Assembly: GCA_030141605.1 (NCBI GenBank)
Contig: JAQGDQ010000137.1
Span: 248,001-312,000 of the forward strand
Reading direction: 5' to 3'
From: Tubiluchus corallicola
Lineage: Eukaryota; Priapulida; Priapulimorpha; Priapulimorphida; Tubiluchidae
DNA length: 64,000 bases
This document shows, one piece after another, positions 54,101 to 64,000 of this stretch (position 1 is its first letter; every line of letters starts with the position of its first letter). The position numbers and the translations under genes are program-made. The notes under the pieces were generated by a model. That model worked only from the letters and a program-made list of their open reading frames with translations, was not told the DNA's origin and searched no databases.

Positions 54101-57100
54101 TGCCGCCATACCCTTGTAAGTTTAAGGTTTATCTGTTACGAAGTCTCAAAAATTTTCTGTATAGTTTTTGTATAGTTTATAGTTTTTATCTTTGTTAATA
54201 GTGAGAAATATGTGCTTTTCATCACAGCGGCATTGTCTTATTTTGTTATGTAGGCTGTCGTGTCTGTCGTATTTTCCAAACAAGTCTAGTTTCAAAACTG
54301 AGGAAACACTTTTGCATTTTACGTTCTTCTTATCATTACATGCAATTGGAATAACTGTTGTGAAATAAACCACAATGGTTTCTAAATATTCTGACATTCA
54401 CAGTCGTAATGATATTAATAATACCGTTAACTGCCAGCTAATCTGAAAAAGTTGATACCACTTTTGCATTGTTTCTTGTCTAAAAGCATCCACTACAGTG
54501 ATGCTAATAAATGATTTCAGTAAAAACTACTGTAGTTTCATGTACTTTAAGCTTGGTAAATGGTAAGAAAATAGAATGATTTAGTTACTGCAGTTACTGT
54601 ACAGTTGCTTAACTGTTTAGCATAAGTTAACTGTTGCTTTTGATGTTTTGATGTCTTTGTATATTTGAAGGAAATCTATTGCTTTTGCTTAGTCTATAAT
54701 TTCTATTTGATTTCTCCCGACATTTAATTTCTGTTTTAATTTTAAACATTATCGGTGTTGTGAGAATCAACTTCATCTGATTAAAGTTCAAACAATTTAT
54801 TTATTTTAGAAATGGCTCCAGAAGATTTACTCTTCTTACCAAAAATTCCTGAAGATGATTATGACAGTTTACAGATATCACATAAACTACTTTCAAGTAA
54901 GTGTATGAAACTAAGATCTACATAGTTTATATCATTTGCACAGTAGGCGCTGCTTAATAGACTCACCTTGTGTGAAAGTGTTTTGATCTAATTAATGTAC
55001 TGAACCTATTAGCCGATGGATGTAGTACGGTATTACCAACATAGAAATACGAGTCATCACTCTTGAGCTTAATATGCACTGCAAAGGCTATGAGAGCTTT
55101 AAATGTCAGGTCTTTATGCTTATGCTCTGTTTTTGAAAATTAATTCAATGTTCTTAGTTGCTCTATGATGTTTAAGTGCTGGTAAAGTGACAAAGAATAT
55201 TGGCAGATTAAAGCTGCTGCATCAGTGACATAACACCAACAATTAATTGATTAAGTTTCCGTGAAAAGCAGCATGAGTTTTAAAAGGTTAATCACCAACT
55301 GTGGACCAGTTGGTGACAGATTCAAAGCAAAATCTCTAGCTGGCATGTTAGTGCGCGATAAACGTAATTGCTTTCAAGCAAAACGGTACTTAACATGATT
55401 GTTTCTACGCATGTTATAGTGCATAAAACTGAAGTAAAAATTAGTAAAAGCTGTTTAGTCACACATAAGTGTCTTAGTGTAAATACCTGAAGCAAAAATG
55501 TTGAGTCAGTAATGTGGAGTTATATGAGTCAATTACCGACAGTTTTATATGCATTTGAATTGTATATAGCAGACGATTTTTTAATCAATTAGGTAACTGA
55601 TTCTATTAACACGAGTCTAATAAATGGTACCCACTGTATTAGATTTATATATTTATTAAAAATTTTTTATAGCCTACATGTGGTTACGTGTATAAGAAAA
55701 TGACATTAAAATGGTTCCATGAATACAGTTATAATTACGTACAATTTCCCTATACATGCCTACTTACAATGAGTACAGTTAAGATCTACATTAACTTGGC
55801 AGCTAAAAGTAAGCTGTATATGTTAGATGTTTAGACCAGATGTTGATTGTAATAACTGTGATTGAATACCATATGGGAATTTATTTTTGAACATTCTAGA
55901 GGCCAGATTGAAAGAAAAACACAAAATATCTGTTCTTCCCAAGTTGCACCACAAAAAGGGAATGAATGAAGATGAGAACTTTTGTGAAAGTTTCAGCAAT
56001 GCTGCTCCATTAAAAGCGGACAGACAATTTCGCCAAAGCCTGTCCGAGCAATACATTCGTACAAGCAAGACTCTTCCAAGTCAGCAAAGCAGCGCCAGGT
56101 TTGTTCTCTGTAATGTTATTAGTGAGTGGGCAGATCTGAGGTGTGCAAACCAGAATGAAATAAATTGAAATTTAAATCTGCCAATAGCGGGACGGGTAAT
56201 TGAATATATGTGTAAATGGAGAATATACGTCAAACGGTGGGCTGAGAAGACCGGACAAAATGTGTCTGGAACCCTGATTGTGCTGTACTAAGTGGCTACA
56301 TGGGTAGGAACAAGTACCAACAACAGCCGTGGCTATTTAACAGAGCTATACAAAGTAATAGTTTGCGGCACAGAAAAGAAAAGGAGAGACTTTGTGTGAC
56401 TGTATTTTGTCTATATTGCCACATATAATTTTGTTTTGTTTGACTTTTGTACAGAAATTTTGCCGAGCTAATTAAAAAACAAAAGCAGTTGAAACTGTTG
56501 AGAAAATTTCGTAAACGTCATCGTGCAGACAAGTCGCAAGTACAAAATGAAATTGCATCTTTGATAAACTTTGAGAATGTTAGAGTGAGAAAAAATCCGA
56601 AGAAATTACGAGAGATGTTGTTCACTTTGTGGGAGAATGAACATTCTATAGGTAGGTCATTATTAAAATGGTGATGTTTCAAAATTTGATGTTCCAGTTG
56701 TTTTGTTATTATAAACATCAACTGGCCACTCCAGGCAGTTAAGAAACATGCGTGGGTTTCCATTATGGCACCTTAGTTAGTTAAAAAGCATGCCTGGGTT
56801 TCCATTAAAACACCTTAAGCAGTTATGAAGTATGCCTGGGTGTCATTATAACATTGTGAATTATTGTTTTCTGTTTTTGTGTGCATCTATAGTTTTCAGT
56901 ATTTCATTTTCTCAAGGCATTCAGTGTGAGATTCATGTTTGCATAGAAACTTCATTTAGAAGATAGTTGCTTAGTCCAGTGATTAAATTTGAAGCAGTAG
57001 GAACTCTAGATTTTATATATTGTTAAAAGTGAAAAGTGAAAATGCACCAGATTGTATTGTATTTCCTTACTTTCAATCAAGAACGTTGAATTTTAGAGAT

Positions 57101-60100
57101 AGTCCTTCTAGGATATCTACATTACAATATATGGCAAGGTTGGTCGACTGATCTTATTTGAGTCACAGCATTGTAGTGCAAAAACAAGGAATCTGAGAAT
57201 CTATTCTGATGTATTGTTGGCTCCTTAAGCACAACACTTTTTGCTGATTAGCTGGGTTCCTATAATTTGGAAACTACTTTTATATAAATAAATAAATAGA
57301 AATTCATTTGTTTCTGCTAATACAGTAACATCAGTCCTTTTTCTAACATGCAGAACACAGTGATGAGGTGGATACACGAACATATGGCACAGAGTATGAG
57401 TTACCGTCTGCATTAATATCTGCTGAAATCAGTGTAATAACAACGCTGGAAGAAAGGTGGTAAGTATTCCTCATTCTGGATGTAATGATCGTACCTTTTC
57501 AAAAAAACCTTTCCCAAGTTCCCATTTTCAACAAAATAATTTATATGCGAGACATGTCAGCTGAAAGTATAAAGTAAATAAAAATTTGTTGTTTTACTTT
57601 TCATTGTGCGTTTGAAATCAAATATTTTTAGTTTTTTAATCGTTTCTGTCGTTTGTAGAAGATAAACCGCAGTGTATTTCCTTTTTGAATATATGTCAGT
57701 ATATATATCATTTAGGAATTTGATTTCTTGGACCAAAATGTGCAAAATTCTGGTGACTAAGTGTTTAATCCATTCTTAATAACTCAAACTTTCTTTGGTG
57801 ATGGTCACTTAAATGTTAATTTTATAGCCACTCACTAATAATCTAAATCTCAGTCGAAAGCCGATTTCCTGGGTAACTAGCCAGGAAATGATTGTTAGCT
57901 GTTAAATTTATTGTTAACTGATTATGCTGTTATGTAACGTTAGTTATTTTGATATTTTGTGAGTTACTTGTTTATAGATTAAACAAAACTGTTTGATTCA
58001 CTGATTTGTTTTTATGCTATTTACGGTATATTCAAACTTTAATTCAGGCATGATCAACATAGTGCAATGTTGCCGTATGAGAAAGAATGTCGAAGAAATG
58101 AAGAAGTGTTCAACTATAAAGGGCGCAGATCTACACCAAAGAAAACTGACACGAAGACCAAGGATAAATGCGTGAGTTTTAAACTTTTTAGCAAATTTCT
58201 TCTTGACTAGTTGTAGATTAAAGACGTACTGCAAATTCATAATTTGCTGGCAAAGAATTTGAATTATCACTACAATACTAAGATTAACAATTGTGTGCTT
58301 CACAGCTCCACGTAAAATATAGGGTAATCTGGTCTAGTTTTGCTTTACTTAGCTTAGCATAGATTGCTTGTTTTTGATATTTGCTGTAATAAATGGCATA
58401 TGGGGAAAATCCTGACGAATCAGTTTAAGGATTTGTAATTTTTTTATTAAAGCATAGCTTGGACCACAGTACTATGGACAAGCTTGCTGCCAGCTAGCTT
58501 GTATACATTTTCACAAAAATATTTATGCATATGCAATGTATGTATTTGCGCTCTCATTACATATGTGACAGAATGAACTATTTTGCCTATGAAAATTTAC
58601 ACAACAAGCCATTTCACAGTTTCGCGATGCACATGCGCAGTTGCTGCAGGTTGAAGGTTAAGTGAACCCAGCTGCAACGCATCTTAATTAATTACAACTG
58701 CCACATGACGTTATGTACGTAACTACATGTAGGTGAAACACGTGGTTATTTTTGTTATTACACTACAAGTGTATAGTTTTAACCTAACAAGTTAATCTTA
58801 CCTCAAAACAGCTAGCAAAATAGACGCAAACACAAAAAACTGTTACTATTACAATAGCATGGGCTGCGAGGCACTGACAAGTGTAAGCAAATGCATTGTC
58901 TGGCACACTTAAGCTTTGACCTTTTCACGATCGGCATCAATCACTGGAACTGTGAAAAGGCTTATTCTAGTTATTTCACTTTGTTTATAGAAGGCGGCTT
59001 GGAAAAGGTTTATTAGTGACTTTGTTGCATTTCATAAGGGACTAAAGACTGAAAAAACATCAAATCTTTTCAAGTCTTTCCTTAGAGATGAACTAGTTCA
59101 TCAGTTAGAAAGTAAGTTTTTTAACAGTTTTGTTGAAATCGTGTGAGTAAAGTCATATTAACTATAACTCATTGATTAATTATTACACAGTTACCATTAG
59201 GCTTACGGTAATCTGGTGTAAAAGACGGACAGTAAATATTACCCTACATGCTAAAAGAAAATTCAAAATGCAGAATACACTAGCTGATCTTCTAACCGGA
59301 CCTACTAACAATTTGATACAAAAGAGAGCATGAAATGTAGAAAACTGGCGGAGGTCCAGGAGCAATTTTTGGGTGATGAAATCAAAATATTAAAAAATTA
59401 AGGTAAAAATTAAAAAAAACTTAAGATAATTTTTGGATTATACTGAGCTTTATTTTTTCATGCTGTTATTGTAGTTCATTTTGCTTTATATACAAATAAT
59501 GTTCTTTTGCACACCAGAAGCAGCTCAGTAGCACCCAAGAGCTTATTTTCAAGTTTAATACCCTTTTTTATAATATATACGCCATGAGAATTATGAGCGC
59601 TACTGTATTATTAATACAGTATTAGAGTACTACTACTACTAATTGTGTCAGGCGGTTGGAGCTGATGCCAAAGGAAGCCAGGTGATTTTGCAAACTTTCC
59701 TGTGACATGCCAAATGCATGCGAGTTTGTAAGTCTGCACACTATATAAATGACTAATTTCTGGCCTGCAACAGTAGCCGCTGTCTAACAACAATATGCAT
59801 GTCTAAACCATACCTATTGTCAAGAGATATCTTTTAACTGTGTTGATCATGCTGTGATCGCAAAATAATAAAACGTAGCTTATAAGTCTCAGAACACAGA
59901 TTGTAACATGCTAACTCTGCTATATATAATAGAAAAGAAACATCATATCAGATTTTACCATGAGACAATTCTTGTAATTTGTCAATTTTTTTTATAGAAC
60001 GAAGTTTAACTCACTTGACGAGAAGTCATGCTTCACACGACCCAGCTAAAATAAACGTTTGTAATAAAACCGTGTTGCTGGCTAAATTACGTTGTGATCT

Positions 60101-63100
60101 TCAGTTTTGGATAGAAGTTGTGAGGTACTGTATAACTTATACAAAAAAGCCTATGTATTCAGCAATAAATGCTTTTGTTCTGGATTACATTGCTGTACCC
60201 ATGATAAAGTGATAAAGAGTGAGCTAATTTGCATTTCACTGACAATGTTATAACCTTCCCTCTATTACAGCCTTTTAATTTGAAAGCCAGGAAGTTTTTA
60301 ACAAATTACAAGATCACAAAAAATCATAGACAGATTCATGGATGGTAAAGTTCTATTCTTCCTTACCATCCAGAATCCCTCTATGATTTTCGTTGATATT
60401 TTCAATTATGGATGCCAAATCCTTTAAGTTTTTAACAAAACTGGAATAATGGTAAAAATGTCAATTAGTCAGGAGCATTAGTCAATTTTAAATGGCAATG
60501 ATATTTTGTGCTTGGTGCTTTTCATATTTACCATCCATCAAATTATGCCTATTTGAAAAACAACGAATGAAAAAGATTCTTACCAAATAGTCGTTCATAG
60601 CATCATGAAAAGTTATCTATGACTAAGTGTTGCATTAAACTGCCTCGCTTTCTATTGCTTGTTTTTCTACTATTAGTAGACTCACTGTTCTCTATAGTTT
60701 TCAGCAGTGTTTATCAGTAGAATATTATAGTTGTTGTATATTATGGACAAATTTCAATCAAATTTAGCTTTGCTGCATCTGAAGGAACAAAATTTACTAC
60801 TTATAGGTTTCAGACTATGGCTGATTATATTGAAAAAGCAGCTAAAGCCGGAGAGAACACGCGCCTGGATGAAGTAACATTAAGACGAAAGGCATCAGCA
60901 ATATCCCAATGCTTTCTTCACTCGGCCGTGCCACCTAAACTGCAGGTATTCATCAAGGGCGTATCAAGACTTTATGACGCTGATAGTTCTGTCCTGCCCA
61001 TGTCTATTGTGAATTTATGGTTGTCTATGTAACAAAAAGTCTAAAGAATTACTTGTGGTGTATTAGAAACACTATTAACCTAGTTTTAACGTAGTCATTA
61101 TTAATTACAAGTATGTGCATAGCGCTTATATTCAAGCAGGCTGCACAACTACTTTTTGTGTAATACCTTATACCTGTTCGTTATGCGCCACTTATATAGC
61201 AGCTGCTCTCGGTTACTGCCTGTGGTGTGAAATGCACCCTTTACATGAATATGAAAGTATACACATTTTCCGAGGAGAATAAGGATTCTTTCTAAAATGT
61301 GATGCCCTCAAACTTTGGCACCCTAGGGCTATAGCCTAGTTAGCCTATTGGTTAATGCATCCCTGGTATTCATAGACGATTTATTTGGGTAATGAACGTG
61401 TTTGTAGAATTTAACGGTCTGTAATTAAAATTTTGAAATATGCCAAGTGATTGAACGGGGCCTCTGTTATAGTCTGTGTTCAGGGAATTGCAGCAGTGTC
61501 TTCAGTCTGGACTTCATTTACTTGTTTGGGAATTATAATCGCAATCAGAATTTGCAGTTTCAACTTAAGTCAGTTTGCATTTAAGTCAGCAAAGTAAATT
61601 TTGAAGACATTCCTAGATTTTTTTTGTCTTTGCGAGGTTCATAAAACCTGCACAACTGCAACTATTTCTTTAGGCAGTGCTGCGTTTACATATATATCAT
61701 ATATGCCCACCATGTCTGCTGTAGACATTGGGCAAGCAGAATTCTAAAGTACAATAAGCCTGTGCTTAAGACAGGTAAACACTGCAGTAATCCAGCAAAA
61801 AAAAAACTAGACATTGCTAGGCCAATACGTGGCTTGTCAGCACCACTTCCAATGTAAACTTTACCTTCGTGCTGTGTTTATTTTCTAGGCATTTTGTAGA
61901 AATATGCAACTTCGAGTTTGTACCGACTTATTTCAAATGGACTTTATTGTATGTAATTTCTGTAAAAGAATTGGAATTTGAGAACGTTTGGAACGTATTT
62001 CCAATGAATGTTGGATATTACTGTGCAACAAAATCATATTTAGAATCAGAAAAACAGCAGTTCACTTATTACAGTAAAAGTTGCTTCAAAGACTGCAAAA
62101 TGACTGTTTTAGTACGTGTTCACTATTTGTGCATTCAAGCTTTCAAAAACCTCACGAAGCTGACACCAAGCACAACTGAACATCCATAATACCATCAGTC
62201 GCAAACTACCCAAGAAAATTTTTTGTTTTTAATAGGTCAACATTCCTGTACACGTAGCCGATAAGCTATCATCGTCACTAAAACAACGCAAATTGAAGCG
62301 AGGACTGTTTCATGATGCAACCATGCACATATTTGTTGGATTAGCACATGAATGGAACAGGTATTTTCTTCAAAGAATTTATCATTTGCTTTAGTCAGTT
62401 AAATAATCTATTTTCTGTTTGTGTTTGAGCACTTGACTGTAATTTCATGGTTAATCATTAAAACAAGTTAGTATATGAAGGCAGGATTATTTGTCCAAAC
62501 TACCATAAAATTGGTCTAGGCTTCTAGGCTGACAAACCCTTTGCAAGGAAAAATAATATTATGCGATATCCCACTAAGTAAAAAGAAATTAAAGGCAATG
62601 GTAAATACAGACATCACACATTTTTACAATTCTAACTTTATATGTAGTCCACACATGAAAAGCTTGAGCCTTTCTTATGTTTTGATTTAAAATTACGACA
62701 AGTCTAGAGAGCTTTGTCTCCGTACTGATGAATTCGCTGGTGGGAAATATATCAGTGCTACTGTAGAAATTGCATCATACACTACATATACAATTTATTT
62801 GTAACATTTTAATATCTTGTTGGTGGCACCAGTTTTTAACTTACAATTTAGAGATGCTGCAGGCAATACAAATGTAGAATAAGCCTTGCCACAGTTTCGT
62901 TGTGCGCATGCGCAGCTACTATAGGTCGTAGGTTAAGTGCACCACAGCAACGTGTCTTAACTACAATTGTCACGTGACGTGTATGTAAGGCAAAGCCACG
63001 TAAAGTGCAGCGTAAGGTGTGCCTTTATATGCCACGTAAAGTGATTTACTAGCAGGATCTTGCCTGGGAAGAAAAAAAATGAACTAGGTAAGGTTCTAGC

Positions 63101-64000
63101 TAGCTCTTAAAACTGTTACTATTACAACACCATGGGCTGTGAGGCTTTGTCAACTGTACACAAATGCATTGTCTGGTACACTGAACCTTCATGATCATCA
63201 TGCATTGCTGGAACTGTGAAAAGGCTTATTATACTAAATTGTTTTTAGTGCGTTTTCAATGTGCTTTAAAGATTTTATCCATATTAAGCTCTTAATTTGT
63301 GAAAATATGCAGGTTCTGCAGATATAGTGTGTTGGTGAAGATTGCTAAAGCAACACAAGGATATATCACTGCAACACCTCAACCTGCTTCAGAATTGTCT
63401 CAGTTATGCTTTCTAAACTTTGACGCCAAAAAAATCAAACACGTTGTGCACACTCGTGGTGAGTTCTATTACATTTCTGTTGTGCAAAATCAAATAAGAC
63501 ACCTAAATGAGATAAATTAGCAAATTTGATTTGTTGATTTAATTAGATAGTTGATATAAAGACAATATAAAATCAGAAGTTATGGTACTGCGTGTAATAC
63601 TGCGGTCATGCTTTAACACAAGGTTTAATTGATTAAATTAATTTACCAGATTTAATTGATTTATTATTTTGTAACTGATAAGCATTGTAAATGATTACCT
63701 TTGATTATGCTACTATTATATTTTATTACATACATTTTGAGTAAAAAACATTAAAATAAAATTTATAGAGTAAGACAGCACCGTGGAGATAATGTTTTAC
63801 ACGTGGAAACAAAAGATCTGAAAATTGCTTGGTACACCACAGACATTTTTTACGCGTAAGTCAAAATGTTAACTTATCGGTTTTCAAAGCAGTTTGGCAA
63901 GTAGAATTAACTTACAAAATATTTTTGTAGAACGTGTCCCGAGATTGCAGTTTTCTTTATCTCAAGGAGTCTGCCGTATTAGTAATGCTGCAACAGCAGA
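48200..64000 (+). CDS. RGS22: RGS22-like multi-RGS-domain protein, 3' end beyond window
   Basis: Large protein with repeated RGS domains. Vertebrate RGS22 is mainly testicular and binds G-alpha subunits. Exons: 48200-48218, 48772-48845, 49306-49380, 49849-49969, 50872-51048, 51436-52193, 53800-53968, 54810-54896, 55900-56098, 56455-56651, 57354-57459, 58048-58171, 58991-59111, 59998-60124, 60807-60945, 62236-62360, 63313-63458, 63771-63855, 63931-. Phases fit through exon 18 (about 950 codons). Start MDEFRE is at the first ATG. Residues 7-31 (FVDYFNVYLSLP) and 57-97 (IKWLQCRRLPHF) match the RGS22 N-terminus. RGS-like segments lie at about 103-205 (LASFKHSLIGSAGDK), 315-408 (PFRSFLVSKNLEKELKFLEF) and 702-875 (AAWKRFISDFVAFHKGL, QFWIEVVRFQ, GLFHDATMHIF). 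Human RGS22 is about 1,260 residues, so 300 or so may lie outside. Exons 18-19 have a phase conflict. Confidence 0.8.
48997..49058. repeat. GAT/GAC trinucleotide repeat
   Basis: Imperfect GATGATGACGAC array in the second intron of the RGS22-like gene, similar in composition to 15448-15660. Confidence 0.75.
50028..50082. repeat. Two-unit tandem duplication, 28 bp
   Basis: GAAAACCTTTTATTAACATA then AAGCTAAA occurs twice in a row at the left edge of dispersed repeat family A copy 3. Possibly formed during insertion or by slippage. Confidence 0.7.
50079..50313 (+). repeat. Dispersed repeat family A, copy 3
   Basis: Best-preserved plus-strand copy of the family at 4064-4303 and 32230-32430. Blocks include TTTTGAAATTCTGTACCCAC, CTTATTGCACACAAAGG, AGCAGTAATGCTGTATAAAA, CAATGACCGTTAGGCACAGC, CATTTTAACTG and TTTGAAAAAATAATCAAAG. 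Lies in intron 4 of the RGS22-like gene. Confidence 0.6.
54428..54461 (+). repeat. Diverged half-copy of the 29401-29491 hairpin
   Basis: CTGCCAGCTAAT, TGA, AAAA, GTTGATACCAC occur in the same order as the left arm of the perfect hairpin, with a short deletion. The second arm is absent. In intron 7 of the RGS22-like gene. Confidence 0.55.
56730..56852. repeat. Imperfect tandem repeat, three units of about 45-50 bp
   Basis: Units carry AGGCAGTTAAGAAACATG / TTAGTTAAAAAGCATG / AAGCAGTTATGAAGTATG followed by CCTGGGTTTCCATTA. Just after exon 10 of the RGS22-like gene. Confidence 0.8.
58603..58966. mobile_element. MITE family D, copy 1
   Basis: Ends AACAAGCCATTTCACAGTT and AACTGTGAAAAGGCTTATT are near-perfect terminal inverted repeats. 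It aligns with 62878-63230 in the same orientation through GCGCAGTTGCTGCAGGTTGA, TTAAGTG, AACTGTTACTATTACAA, CATGGGCTGCGAGGC and AAATGCATTGTCTGG. Lies about 24 bp before exon 13 of the RGS22-like gene. Confidence 0.75.
62878..63230. mobile_element. MITE family D, copy 2
   Basis: Ends AATAAGCCTTGCCACAGTTT and AACTGTGAAAAGGCTTATT. Interior related to 58603-58966 but with several indels, so both are old copies. It lies 82 bp before exon 17 of the RGS22-like gene. Confidence 0.75.

Overview
This is animal nuclear DNA: about two-thirds A+T, with spliced genes, GT-AG introns of up to several kb, microsatellites, SINE-like and MITE-like repeats, and no operons. All five genes belong to animal families: myosin V, a sushi/CCP membrane receptor, a LITAF-domain protein, CFAP20 and an RGS22-like protein. 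CFAP20 and RGS22 point to an organism with cilia or flagella. CFAP20 is so conserved that it cannot place the species. I would only say an invertebrate metazoan. Exons were assembled by hand from splice sites, reading phase and family similarity.

Layout. (1) 4353-17530, minus: the first four coding exons (100 residues) of a class V myosin, which continues past the left edge. Its introns hold tandem and dispersed repeats. (2) 17531-21500: intergenic, with one copy of a 459-bp MITE. (3) About 21510-34562, plus: a complete 14-exon gene for a 646-residue type I membrane protein with six CCP modules and a short tail carrying three PSY-type motifs. Its introns hold a second MITE copy, a hairpin with perfect 42-bp arms, a fold-back element and minisatellites. 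(4) 34563-39640: no gene seen, but a large nested inverted repeat, a tRNA-derived SINE and a mariner-like end. (5) 39641-41601, plus: a three-exon LITAF-domain gene. (6) 43014-47518, minus: complete five-exon CFAP20 (193 aa). A 295-bp (CT)n tract begins at position +4 of its last intron. (7) 48200 to the right edge, plus: an RGS22-like gene, at least 18 exons and about 950 residues, open at its 3' end.

How the genes relate. CFAP20 and the RGS22-like gene are divergent, with 681 bp between their start codons. A near-consensus RFX X-box lies just upstream of the RGS22 start, which suggests a shared ciliary promoter. The sushi receptor and the LITAF protein both carry PPxY motifs that could bind WW-domain (NEDD4-type) ubiquitin ligases. 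That link is inferred from family knowledge only. I found no wholly new multi-gene system. The points most worth a look are the six-CCP/PSY receptor, the CFAP20 splice donor against the microsatellite, the phase conflict near the right-hand RGS22 exons, the divergent ciliary pair and the two almost identical MITEs.
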